From Solirubrobacter ginsenosidimutans (GTDB taxonomy: Bacteria > Actinomycetota > Thermoleophilia > Solirubrobacterales > Solirubrobacteraceae): a stretch of 64,000 nt of DNA. Under the pieces are notes generated by a model. That model was not told where the DNA came from, ran no database searches, and worked only from the letters and a program-made list of their open reading frames with translations. The translations under genes were made by a program, and so were the position numbers. Below are positions 1 to 8,352 of this stretch, piece by piece (the stretch's first letter is position 1; every line of letters starts with the position of its first letter). The stretch spans positions 1 through 64,000 of the forward strand of contig NZ_JAPDOD010000004.1 of the NCBI RefSeq assembly GCF_027587205.1. The letters are read 5' to 3'.

Positions 1-1231
1 CGGCCGCGAGCGCGCGCTGCGCGCGCCGCCCGGGATCCGGCGTCAACTCGACGGCGCGCTCGAGGAAGGCGGCCGCGGCGGCGAGGCCGCCGCGCGCCTG
101 CGCGCGGCCCGCCGAGGCCTCCAGCTCGGCCGCGATCTCCTCATCGGAGCCGGCCGCGGCATGCGCGCGATGCCACGTGCGGCGGTCCGGGTCGATGCCG
201 TCCGGGATCGACTCCGCCAGCGCGCGGTGCACCTCACTGCGCTCCTTCGGCGTGGCGACCCGGTAGATCGCCGAGCGCACGAGCGGGTGCCGGAAGCGCA
301 CGCGGGCGTCCACGGCGATCAGGTCCTCGGCCCCGGCCAGCGCGGCGACGACGTCGACCCGCAGCCGCGCGGCGGCCTGCCAGAGCCGGGTCGGATCCCC
401 GATCGGCTCGGCCGCCGCGATCAGCAGCAGCTGCCGCGTCGCGCGCGGCATGCCGGCGACCCGGCGCTGGAAGCTGCGCTCGATCCGGTCCCCGAGCGGG
501 GTCGCGTCCGGCAACCCGAACCCGCCCGCGAGCTCGGCCGGCGTCATCCCGCGCGGCAGTTCGAGCAGCGCGAGCGGGTTGCCGCGCGTCTCGGCGATGA
601 TGCGGTCGCGCACCCGCGGGTCGAGCGGGCCGGCGAGCGCGTCCTCGAGCAGGGCGCGCGCGGCCTGGAAGTCGAGCCCTTCGACCACGAGCGCCGGGAG
701 TCCGGCGAGGATCGAGCTCGCCTCGCGCTCCGCGAACACGAGCGCGACGCCCTCGGCCTCGAGGCGGCGGGCGACGAACGCGAGCACCTGCGCCGACGTC
801 CGGTCGAGCCACTGCGCATCGTCGACGAGGCAGATCAGCGGCCGCTCCTCGGCCGCCTCGCCGAGCAGACTGAGCACCGCGAGGCCGACCACGAAGCGAT
901 CCGGGACGTCGCCGGCGTGCAGGCCGAACGCCGTGTTCAGGGCGTCGCGCTGCGGCACCGGAAGGCGCTCCAGCCGATCCAGCAACGGGACGCACAGCTG
1001 GTGCAGCGCGGCGAACGGCAGCTCGATCTCCGACTCGACCCCGACCGCGCGCAGCACCTCATCGTCGGACGCGCGGGCGGCGACGTACTCGAGCAGCGCG
1101 GTCTTGCCCACACCGGCCTCCCCGCGCACGACCAGCGACCGGCTTTCGCGGACTCGGACCGAGGCGAGCAGCCGGTCGAGCAGCGCCCGTTCGCGCCACC
1201 GGCCGCGCAACGCGTTCGGCTGAGACCGCAC
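1..1231 (-). CDS. LuxR-family AAA ATPase regulator, C-terminus off the window
   Basis: The frame is open from a GTG at 1231 to the left edge, so the C-terminal part, where the LuxR helix-turn-helix is expected, is missing. The start is placed by alignment with the complete paralogue at 4998: both begin with a short basic segment (here NALRGRWRERALLDRLL). A TTG at 1237 is an alternative. A Walker A motif (RGEAGVGKTALLEY) is followed by a Walker B region (LICLVDDAQWLDR) and the family phrase AETRGNPLALLELPRG. These large proteins are STAND-type ATP-dependent transcription activators; the ligand is unknown. It lies downstream of the ABC transporter genes on the same strand, 93 bases after the ATPase stop, and may regulate them. 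That link is inference. Confidence 0.85.
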   Translation of the reverse strand, partial: MRSQPNALRGRWRERALLDRLLASVRVRESRSLVVRGEAGVGKTALLEYVAARASDDEVLRAVGVESEIELPFAALHQLCVPLLDRLERLPVPQRDALNTAFGLHAGDVPDRFVVGLAVLSLLGEAAEERPLICLVDDAQWLDRTSAQVLAFVARRLEAEGVALVFAEREASSILAGLPALVVEGLDFQAARALLEDALAGPLDPRVRDRIIAETRGNPLALLELPRGMTPAELAGGFGLPDATPLGDRIERSFQRRVAGMPRATRQLLLIAAAEPIGDPTRLWQAAARLRVDVVAALAGAEDLIAVDARVRFRHPLVRSAIYRVATPKERSEVHRALAESIPDGIDPDRRTWHRAHAAAGSDEEIAAELEASAGRAQARGGLAAAAAFLERAVELTPDPGRRAQRALAA

Positions 1232-1324
1232 TCTCAAGGACAGCCAACGATCCCGGTCGCGCGCGCCGGCGAAGCCTGGCCGACCGCCGGGTCCCCCTCG
1301 TCCCAAGGGACAGCGGCGGTGTGC

Positions 1325-2059
1325 TCAGCGCAGGCCCGTGATCATCGCGACGATCTCGTCGCCGCTCGTCTCCTCGCGTGCGAGCACACCGACCTGCCGG
1401 CCGCGCCGCAGGACGCAGATCCGGTCGGCGAGGCGCAGGACCTGGTCGAGCGAATGGCTCACGAGGAGGATCGCCTTGCCGCGCTCGCGCAGGCGGAGGA
1501 TCAGCTCCTCCACCCGCCGGGTCTCCGTCACGCCGAGGGCCGCCGTCGGCTCGTCCATCAGCACGAGCCGCTGCGCCCACAGCATGGCGCGCGCGATCGC
1601 CACGCCCTGCCGCTGCCCTCCGGACAGGGTGTGGACCGGCGCCCGCACGCTGTCGATCCGCACGTCGAGCTCGTCCAGCAACGCCGTCGCGGCGGCGGCC
1701 ATCGCGCCGCGGTCGAGCCGTCGCAGCGGGCCCGTGACGCGCTCGCGCCCGAGGAACACGTTCATGTACACGGGTTGCGCGTCGGCCAGCGCAAGGTCCT
1801 GGGGCACGACCTCGATCCCGTGGCTGCGGGCGTCGAGCGGACCGGAGAAGCGGACGGGCTCGCCCTCGAGCAGGATGCGCCCGGAGGTGGGCGCATGGAC
1901 GCCTGCGAGGCAGTTCACGACCGTCGACTTGCCGGCGCCGTTGTCGCCGACGAGCGCGACGATCTCCCCCGCGTCGAGCTCGAGCGTCAGCCGCTCGACG
2001 GCCACGACCGCGCCGAACTCCTTGCGCACGCCCTCGAGGCACACGAGCGGGGCGCTCAT
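1325..2059 (-). CDS. sugar-type ABC transporter, ATP-binding subunit
   Basis: A 244-residue ATPase with Walker A (GDNGAGKST), the signature LSGGQRQGVAIARAM and Walker B (LVLMDEPTAALG). The family is the carbohydrate uptake CUT2 group (RbsA/FrcA). Most CUT2 ATPases carry two fused nucleotide-binding domains; this one has a single domain, as in FrcA, so it presumably works as a homodimer. The ATG at 2059 overlaps the stop of the permease gene in an ATGA junction, so translation is coupled. Together with the permease and binding protein it forms a complete importer; the substrate cannot be read from the sequence. Confidence 0.9.
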   Translation of the reverse strand: MSAPLVCLEGVRKEFGAVVAVERLTLELDAGEIVALVGDNGAGKSTVVNCLAGVHAPTSGRILLEGEPVRFSGPLDARSHGIEVVPQDLALADAQPVYMNVFLGRERVTGPLRRLDRGAMAAAATALLDELDVRIDSVRAPVHTLSGGQRQGVAIARAMLWAQRLVLMDEPTAALGVTETRRVEELILRLRERGKAILLVSHSLDQVLRLADRICVLRRGRQVGVLAREETSGDEIVAMITGLR

Positions 2060-2973
2060 GCGGCCGGCTCCCGCAGCGTGAGCGCGATGGCCGTCAGCAG
2101 CAGGACGCCCTGCGCGATCAGCTGTTCCGACGAGGACAGTCCCCACAGGATCAGGCCGTTCGTCAACGTGGCCAGCAGCAGGCTGCCGAGCAGCGCGCCG
2201 ATCACGCTGCCCTTGCCGCCGAAGAGCCGCGTGCCGCCGATCACGACCGCGGCGATCACGATCAGCAGATCGCTCTCGCCCAGCGTGTACGTGGCTCCTC
2301 CGAGACGGCCCGCGTAGAGGATGCCGGCGAGCGCGGCGGCAGCTCCGCTCAGCGTCAGCACGCCGAACCGGACCCGCTCGATCCGGATGCCGGCCAGGCG
2401 CGCGGCGGCGGCGTTGTCGCCGGTGGCGAGGACGTGCGCGCCGAAGCGGGTGTGATGGAGACCGAAGTGCCCGAGCGCGACCGCGCCGAGCCCCCACACC
2501 GCCAGACCTGGGACCGGCCCGAGGTCGCCGGAGCCGAAGACCGCGACGAAGCCGTCGCTGGCGATCGCGATCGAGCGCAGATCGCTGAGCGTGCGAGCCA
2601 GGCCGGTGACGATGAACAGCGTGGCCAGCGTGACGAGGAAGGACGGCAGACGCAGCACCGTCACGAGGAGCCCGTTCAGCGCGCCGGCGGCGAGCCCGAC
2701 GCCGAGCCCTGCGGCGACCGCCGGCACGATGCCCGCGCTCTCGAGCAGCTTCGCGGTCGTGACCGCCGCCAGCGCGACGACGGCGCCGAGCGAGAGATCG
2801 ATCTGCCCGGCGCTGAGCACGAAGACGACGGCGACCGCCATGACGGTCACGGGCGCCGCCTGGCGGACGATGTTGAGCAGGTTCGTCTCGCTCGTGAAGC
2901 CGTGGTCGTGCAACCCGACGGCGAAGACCGCGAACACCCCGACCAGTGCCGCGAGGACGAGCGAGGTGCGCAA
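2056..2973 (-). CDS. sugar-type ABC transporter permease (RbsC/AraH family)
   Basis: A 305-residue integral membrane protein made almost wholly of hydrophobic helices (roughly eight to ten). The stretch VLSAGQIDLSLGAVVALAAV is the conserved loop-helix of CUT2 permeases, and the later GTRLFGGKGSVIGALLGSLL segment is the typical cytoplasmic EAA-like coupling region. It follows the binding-protein gene by three bases and overlaps the ATPase gene by four, so the three are one operon. It would form the pore for the ligand delivered by the lipoprotein at 2977-4119. Confidence 0.9.
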   Translation of the reverse strand: MRTSLVLAALVGVFAVFAVGLHDHGFTSETNLLNIVRQAAPVTVMAVAVVFVLSAGQIDLSLGAVVALAAVTTAKLLESAGIVPAVAAGLGVGLAAGALNGLLVTVLRLPSFLVTLATLFIVTGLARTLSDLRSIAIASDGFVAVFGSGDLGPVPGLAVWGLGAVALGHFGLHHTRFGAHVLATGDNAAAARLAGIRIERVRFGVLTLSGAAAALAGILYAGRLGGATYTLGESDLLIVIAAVVIGGTRLFGGKGSVIGALLGSLLLATLTNGLILWGLSSSEQLIAQGVLLLTAIALTLREPAA

Positions 2974-2976
2974 GCG

Positions 2977-4119
2977 CTACCCGCGCAGCGCCTCGAGCAC
3001 GCTCGCCGGAGGATCGCGGTGCAGCGACTCGCGGTAGCCCTCGACGAGGTTCGAACGAGTGATCGTGAGCGCCGGGACGACGACGAACGGCGGCGCCGGC
3101 TTACCGAGCAGCCCGTACGCGGCGGACGTCGCCATCGCCCGCCCGAGGTCGTACGCGCGATCGGCGATCAGCGCGAAGGTCTGCCCGCGTCGGGCCATGT
3201 CGAGCGCGAGCGGCTCGTCGAGGTCGAGGCTGACGATCTTCGTCCTCGTGTTGCTCGCAGCCCGCAACGCGGCGAGCACGCCGTCTCCCACCGGTTCGGA
3301 GAACGTGACGTACACCGCGTCGAGGTCCGGAGCCCTGACGATCGCGCCGCTGGCCTGCGCCTGCGCCGTGTTGGGGTCGGCGATGCCCTGCGTGACGTCG
3401 ACGTCGATCCCGGGATAGGTGGTCGTCATCGTCTTCAAGAACGCACGGTCGCGCTGATTGGCGACGAACGAGTCGGCGTCGCGGAAGAAGTAGCCGACCT
3501 CTCCCCCGTCGCCCGCCGCCGCGGCGATCGCGTCGGCCGCGCGCCTGCCCATGTCGAAGAGATCGTCCGTGACGACGCCGACATAGTCGCGCCCGGGACG
3601 CATCCCCCGCGGAACGTTCGAGAGCAGCACGATGCGCGTGCCCTCGCGCGCCGCCTGCCGGTACGCCGACGCCGTGAGCACCGGATCGACCGGCAGCGTG
3701 AGCATCACGTCCGGCCGCCTCGCCATCGCCGTCTCGATGTCGGACTTCTGCTTCGCCGGATCGAACCCGGCACTCGTCTGCGCGACGACGCGGATGCCGA
3801 GCGGACGGAACGCGTCGCGCACGCCCGCCGTCACGGCCGTGGTGAAGTCCGAGTCCTCGTGCCAGACGAGCGCCGCGTCGTGGTGGCCGGCCCTGACGGC
3901 GGCGACCTCCCGCGGCGTGAGCGTGAGCGCGCTCGCCGGCGTCGCCCGCTCACCGTTCGGCCCCAGCGTGCGTCCCACGGCCGGAGACGACGCGATCGTC
4001 GCCGTACTCCGCGCCGCCGGGGTCTCCCGCCCGCACGCCATGGCAAGGCATGCCAGAGCAAGGGCCGCCACGACAGCCGCGACGCGCCTCCGTGGGCTCA
4101 CGCCGGGATTATCGCTCAC
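2977..4119 (-). CDS. ABC transporter substrate-binding lipoprotein (periplasmic-binding-protein type 1)
   Basis: A 380-residue protein with an N-terminal signal (RRR followed by a hydrophobic run) ending in a lipobox, LAMAC, with the lipidated cysteine at residue 29. The mature part shows the ribose-binding-protein fold pattern, for example RPDVMLTLPVDP, VLLSNVP and VGVVTDDLFDMGRRAADAI, and later DAVYVTFSEPVGDGVLAAL. It captures the substrate for the permease and ATPase encoded immediately downstream. The start overlaps the end of the preceding GvpL/F-like gene by 11 bases, which makes that gene part of the same transcript. Confidence 0.88.
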   Translation of the reverse strand: MSDNPGVSPRRRVAAVVAALALACLAMACGRETPAARSTATIASSPAVGRTLGPNGERATPASALTLTPREVAAVRAGHHDAALVWHEDSDFTTAVTAGVRDAFRPLGIRVVAQTSAGFDPAKQKSDIETAMARRPDVMLTLPVDPVLTASAYRQAAREGTRIVLLSNVPRGMRPGRDYVGVVTDDLFDMGRRAADAIAAAAGDGGEVGYFFRDADSFVANQRDRAFLKTMTTTYPGIDVDVTQGIADPNTAQAQASGAIVRAPDLDAVYVTFSEPVGDGVLAALRAASNTRTKIVSLDLDEPLALDMARRGQTFALIADRAYDLGRAMATSAAYGLLGKPAPPFVVVPALTITRSNLVEGYRESLHRDPPASVLEALRG

Positions 4120-4813
4120 CGGTCAAACAGGCCGTCGCCGGTGCCTGGCTGAAGTGGAACGCGGGCCAGGGGCCGGTGAGCTCGAGCGAGATCCCGTCCG
4201 CGTCATGCTCGCGGGCGAGCCTCCACACGAGCCCGGCGAAGACCGTCGCCTCGGCTTCGGTGACGAGATACGCGGCGTGGAGTGCCACGCAGCGTTCGGC
4301 GGACGGCAGCCGCGCCGCGCCGGTCGTGGTGGAAGCCAAGCGTTCGTGGAGCGCATCGACGAGCGGGCCGCCGCGGTGCTCGTCGGAGTAGGCCTTCAGG
4401 CTCCACTCGCTCATGCCGCGCAGGCGCGCCAGGCCCTCGGTGAGCCGCGCGCGATCACGCTTGAGCAGCGCGCGCAGGGCCGCCTCGTTCTCGAGCACGG
4501 TGGCGAAGCCGAACGGCACCACCGCGCCGAGCGCGAGCGCCTCACGCAGCACGTCCTGGTGCGCGCGGACGAGCGCCTCGAACGTCCGCCGCTCCTGCAG
4601 CGAGCGGCACAGGACGTGCGTGTCGAAGCGCGGGCAGGGCACACGGCTCACGAGTGCCGCGAACCCGTCCGCGCGGACGATCTCGACCGGTTGACCATCC
4701 ACGCCCTGGCCTCGGGCCGGCCCAGGCGCGTCACTGTCGAGGACGCCGTAGACCCAGAGCGCGAAACGGTCAACCACCGCCGCGCTCCGGACGTCCATCG
4801 CCGGTCCATGCAA
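4109..4813 (-). CDS. GvpL/GvpF-family protein, orphan
   Basis: The protein (about 229-234 residues) resembles gas-vesicle accessory proteins GvpL/GvpF: an N-terminal WVYGVLDSD strand, a central segment with VVPFGFATVLENEAAL, and near the C-terminus the family hallmark LELTGPWPAFHF. GvpL/F proteins help assemble gas vesicles, but no gvpA or other gvp gene is seen here. The gene leads the operon of a sugar-type ABC transporter. The start is unclear: TTG at 4813 or ATG at 4798 are in frame, while the only strong ribosome site (AGGAGG, 4829-4834) is spaced for an out-of-frame ATG at 4823. The role here is unknown. Confidence 0.8.
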   Translation of the reverse strand: MHGPAMDVRSAAVVDRFALWVYGVLDSDAPGPARGQGVDGQPVEIVRADGFAALVSRVPCPRFDTHVLCRSLQERRTFEALVRAHQDVLREALALGAVVPFGFATVLENEAALRALLKRDRARLTEGLARLRGMSEWSLKAYSDEHRGGPLVDALHERLASTTTGAARLPSAERCVALHAAYLVTEAEATVFAGLVWRLAREHDADGISLELTGPWPAFHFSQAPATACLTGER

Positions 4814-4823
4814 CCTTCGACAT
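4770..4823 (-). other. possible short upstream ORF overlapping the GvpL/F start
   Basis: An ATG at 4823 sits five bases after a perfect AGGAGG. It opens a 17-codon frame ending at TGA 4770-4772, overlapping the beginning of the GvpL/F-like gene in another frame. It could be a leader peptide that couples or limits translation of the downstream gene, or chance. There is no homology to judge it by. Confidence 0.3.
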
Positions 4824-4997
4824 CTCAGCCTCCTGGTTCGCTTCGAAGAAGAGCTCGAGTCGAACGTCTAGCCCCTGGCCCCTGCCGGGACGACCTCCAC
4901 CGCCCGCGGGAGGCCCGAACGGGCGTGCGCCGGGAAATTATTTGCCACTCTTTATGCTCAATGGCGTGGCTCGACCGTCTCAGCCTGGAGGCTGACC

Positions 4998-7697
4998 GTG
5001 TTGCGAGGGCGCCGCAACGAATGCGCGGCTCTCGATCGCGTGCTCGACGAGCTCCGCCGGGGGCACAGCGCCGTGCTGGTGCTGCGCGGCCAGACCGGCA
5101 TCGGCAAGTCCGCGCTGCTCGATTACGCGGCGCATGCGGCGACGGACGCGCGCGTGGCCCGCGCGGCCGGCGTGGACTCGGAGATGGAGCTCGCGTTCGC
5201 CGGCCTGCATCAGCTGTGCGGGCCGATGCTCGACCGGCTCGACCGCCTGCCGCCGCCGCAGCGTGAGGCGCTCGACACGGTGTTCGGCCTGAGCAACGGG
5301 CGCGGGGCGGATCGCTTCCTGATCGGGCTCGCGACCCTGAGCCTGTTCTCCGAGATGGCGGCGGAGCAGCCGCTCGTCTGCGTCATCGACGACGCGCAGT
5401 GGCTCGACCGCGCATCGCTCGACACGCTGGCGTTCGTCGCCCGCCGCCTCTACGCCGAGTCGGTGGCGCTGATCCTCGCCACGCGCGCTCCGGCCGACGA
5501 GCTGAGCGGCCTACCGGAACTGGTCGTCGAGGGGCTGCGCGACGAGGACGCCGGCGCGCTGCTGGACTCGGTCGTGGGCAAAGCGCTCGACGAGCGCGTC
5601 CGCGACCGCATCCTCGCCGAGACCGCGGGCAACCCGCTGGCCTTGCTGGAGCTCCCGCGCGGCCTGACGGCGGCCGAGCTCGCCGGCGGCTTCGCGCTGC
5701 CGACCGCGCCGCTCTCGGGCCGCATCGAGGCGAGCTTCCGCCAGCGCATCGCTTCGCTGCCCGCGGACACACGCCAGCTCGTGCTCGCCGCGGCGGCAGA
5801 GCCGACGGGCGACGCCGCACTGCTCTGGCGCGCCTGCGCCGGACTGGGCATCGATGCCGGCGCCGCCGCACCGGCCGAGGCCGCCGAGCTGTTCCGGCTC
5901 GGGGCGCGCGTCGAGTTCTTCCATCCGCTCGTGCGCTCCGCGGTCTACGGCGGGGCGACGGCGCAGGAGCGCCGCGCGGTGCACGGCGCGCTGGCCGATG
6001 CCACAGACCCCGAGCACGATCCCGACCGCCGCGCCTGGCATCGCGCGCAGGCGGCGTGGGGCGCGAACGAGGACGTCGCCGCCCAGCTCGAGCGCTCGGC
6101 GAGCCGCGCCCATGCGCGCGGCGGGCTGGCCGCCGCCGCGGCGTTCCTGGAACGTGCCACGGCGCTGACCGCCGACCCCGCGCGGCGCACGGAACGCGCG
6201 CTGGCGGCGGCACAGGCCGAGCACGACGCGGGCGCGGCCGACGCCGCGACCCGCCTGCTCGCGATCGCCGGGCTCGGCCCGCTGAACGAGCTGCAGCTCG
6301 CCCGCGCCGACCGGCTGCGTGCACGGCTGGCCTTCGCACAGCGGCGCGGCGCCGACGCGCCGCCGCTGCTGATGCTGGCCGCGCGCCGGCTCGAGCCGCT
6401 GGATCCGGCACTCGCGCGCGAGACCTACACGGAGGCGCTCGGGGCCGCGCTGACCACCGGCCAGCGCGAGTGGCTCGAGGCGGCGATGCAGGCCGTGATC
6501 GCGGCACCCCCGCCTCCCCGCGCCGTCGAGCTGGTGCTCACGGGACAGGCGCTCGCGATCATCGACAGCCCGGCGGCCGCGCTGCCGATGCTCCGCCGCG
6601 CGCTGGACGCCTTCCGCAACGAGACGCTGACCGGCGAGGATCAGCTGCGGGGACTCGCCTATGCCTCCCTGGTCGCGCTCAACCTCTGGGACGACGAGAG
6701 CTGGCACGTCCTCTCGACGCGCCACGTGGCACTCGCCCGGGAGTCCGGCGCGCTGACCGTGCTGCCGGCCGCGCTGGAGATGCACGCGGCCTACCTGATC
6801 ACCGCCGGCGAGTTCGCCGGCGCGCAGCTCGAGCTCGACGAGGCGGACGCGCTCGCCGAGGCGACCCGCAGCGCGCCGCTGACCGATGCCACGCTGCTCT
6901 TGCACGGCTGGCGCGGGGATGAGGCGGCCGCCCGCGCGCGGATCGAGGCGGCGATCGCCGACGCCGCCGAGCGCGGCGAGGAGACCACCATCACGCTCGC
7001 GGAATACGCCGCCGCGGTGCTCTACAACGGGCTCGGCCGCCATGACGCCGCGCTCGCGGCGGCGCGGCGCTCCAGCGAGCACCACCCCGGCGGGGTCTAC
7101 GCGAAGGCGCTGATCGAGCTCGTCGAGGCCGCGGCCCGCGACCGCGACACCGAGTCCGCCGCCATCGCGCTGGAGCGGCTGCGCGAGGCCACCGGACCCA
7201 GCGGGACCGACTGGGGCCTCGGCGTCGAGGCCCGGTCGAGCGCGCTGCTGCGTCAGGGCGCGGCGGCCGAGGCGTGCTACCGCGAGGCGGTCGAGCGCCT
7301 CAGCCGCACGCACGTGCGCGGCGAGCTGGCCCGCGCGCACCTCGTCTACGGCGAGTGGCTGCGCCGCTCCCGCCGCAGACTCGATGCCCGCACGCACCTG
7401 CGCACCGCCCACGAGCTCTTCACCGCCATGGGCGCGGCGGCGTTCGCCGACCGGGCCGCCCGCGAGCTGCTGGCGACGGGCGAGACGGCGCGCAAGCGCC
7501 GGGTCGGGACCGCGGACGAGCTGACGGCGCAAGAGGCCCAGGTGGCCCGGATGGCGCGCCAGGGCCTCTCCAATCCCGAGATCGCCGCGCGGCTGTTCAT
7601 CAGCCCGCGCACCGTCCAGTTCCACCTCCACAAGGTGTTCGGCAAGCTCGAGATCAGTTCGCGCAGCCAGCTCGAATTCGTCCTCCCCTTCGACTAA
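4998..7697 (+). CDS. LuxR-family AAA ATPase transcriptional regulator
   Basis: An 899-residue regulator of the large ATP-binding LuxR class. Residues 31-38 form Walker A (GQTGIGKS) and LVCVIDDAQWLDR is the Walker B region. A long alpha-helical repeat section follows (about 330-800). The last 60 residues hold the LuxR helix-turn-helix (LTAQEAQVARMARQGLSNPE, then SPRTVQFHLHKVF). The GTG start is supported by TGGAGG a few bases upstream and by the matching N-terminus of the paralogue at 1-1231. It diverges from the GvpL/F-transporter operon across 174 bases that include an AT-rich stretch near 4937-4962, so it may control that operon. The ligand is unknown. Confidence 0.92.
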   Translation: MLRGRRNECAALDRVLDELRRGHSAVLVLRGQTGIGKSALLDYAAHAATDARVARAAGVDSEMELAFAGLHQLCGPMLDRLDRLPPPQREALDTVFGLSNGRGADRFLIGLATLSLFSEMAAEQPLVCVIDDAQWLDRASLDTLAFVARRLYAESVALILATRAPADELSGLPELVVEGLRDEDAGALLDSVVGKALDERVRDRILAETAGNPLALLELPRGLTAAELAGGFALPTAPLSGRIEASFRQRIASLPADTRQLVLAAAAEPTGDAALLWRACAGLGIDAGAAAPAEAAELFRLGARVEFFHPLVRSAVYGGATAQERRAVHGALADATDPEHDPDRRAWHRAQAAWGANEDVAAQLERSASRAHARGGLAAAAAFLERATALTADPARRTERALAAAQAEHDAGAADAATRLLAIAGLGPLNELQLARADRLRARLAFAQRRGADAPPLLMLAARRLEPLDPALARETYTEALGAALTTGQREWLEAAMQAVIAAPPPPRAVELVLTGQALAIIDSPAAALPMLRRALDAFRNETLTGEDQLRGLAYASLVALNLWDDESWHVLSTRHVALARESGALTVLPAALEMHAAYLITAGEFAGAQLELDEADALAEATRSAPLTDATLLLHGWRGDEAAARARIEAAIADAAERGEETTITLAEYAAAVLYNGLGRHDAALAAARRSSEHHPGGVYAKALIELVEAAARDRDTESAAIALERLREATGPSGTDWGLGVEARSSALLRQGAAAEACYREAVERLSRTHVRGELARAHLVYGEWLRRSRRRLDARTHLRTAHELFTAMGAAAFADRAARELLATGETARKRRVGTADELTAQEAQVARMARQGLSNPEIAARLFISPRTVQFHLHKVFGKLEISSRSQLEFVLPFD

Positions 7698-7847
7698 AAG
7701 CGTCCTGAAGTAGTCGGTTCTGCGCAGCGGCGGTTGGCGTCGTCGCGTGCGAGTCCACCGTGTCGGGCCGCGAGATCGGCGCGATCCAGGTCCGCCCGGG
7801 CCGGCCGCAGCGCAAGCGCCGCTGGCCCTTCGTCGCTTGAGGGGGTC

Positions 7848-8333
7848 GAACGTCAACTGCTCCGAGTGGGGAGGGGGCCGCTTCTTGGTGCCACCCGTTC
7901 CTAACTGCCGTGGCCCCGCTGGGTGGCCGGACTTCCCACCTCGGTTGGTGGTTGAGACTGACCGTCGAGGTACGGGCCACGGAGACAGAAAGTGCGTTCT
8001 CACGCACGCCGATCACCCGGATGCCGCGGTCTGCGAGGGGGGTGGGGTCAAAAAACGTCCTGACAGGAAGCTTTTTGACCCCACCCCCATCAACGCGCCA
8101 ACTCGACCAGTGCGAACCCGATCGAAACCCGCGCGCGGACCCTCAAACGCGCACGGTCCACCATGGCGACCGAGAGACGGGCGCGAGGGACACCCTTTCT
8201 CTCCGTGGCCCGTAACTGTCGGTCTCCCGGCACAGCACCTCGGGGCAACAGAGCCGAGCCGCGAGGCGGACGACGGCAGGCAACAACGAAGGGCGAGCCA
8301 CACCCCCTCCCCCACCCGGCGCAGTTGACGTTC
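7848..8333. repeat. about 490-bp imperfect palindromic element with a perfect central hairpin
   Basis: The outer ends are inverted copies of GAACGTCAACTGC (7848-7860 and 8321-8333), each followed inward by a similar G-rich run. Further in, 7972-7985 (ACGGGCCACGGAGA) has its exact reverse complement at 8200-8213. The two arms meet at a 17-bp perfect inverted repeat (8038-8054 with 8072-8088). The arms are unequal (about 207 and 262 bases) and diverged elsewhere. No transposase is present, so it may be a MITE-like element, two inverted copies of a repeat, or a structured RNA locus. Confidence 0.7.
8038..8088. repeat. perfect 17-bp stem hairpin with nested inner palindrome
   Basis: GGGGGTGGGGTCAAAAA at 8038-8054 pairs perfectly with 8072-8088. 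The 17-base loop holds a second small palindrome, TCCTGACAGGA. Because the A and T runs lie at the loop side of the stem, this is not a standard Rho-independent terminator, although it could stop transcription from both flanking convergent genes. Confidence 0.8.
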
Positions 8334-8352
8334 GTCCCAATTCAGCGCCCTT

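Larger units (their letters stand above)
7698..8352. other. intergenic region between convergent genes, no protein gene recognised
   Basis: This 655-base stretch separates the 3' ends of the LuxR-type gene and the subtilisin gene. Reading frames in it look like random high-GC frames and none has a recognisable domain. Nearly all of it from 7848 to 8333 is an imperfect inverted repeat, described separately. The segment 7698-7847 shows nothing identifiable. Confidence 0.6.

Noticed and set aside
161..2317. A 718-codon forward frame at the left end
   Set aside because: It is antisense to the LuxR-type ATPase and ABC ATPase genes, rich in Arg/Glu/Asp with no domain.
8038..8088. Rho-independent terminator
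   Set aside because: The A/T runs are at the loop end of the stem, not after it, so it does not fit the standard form, although it might still end transcription.
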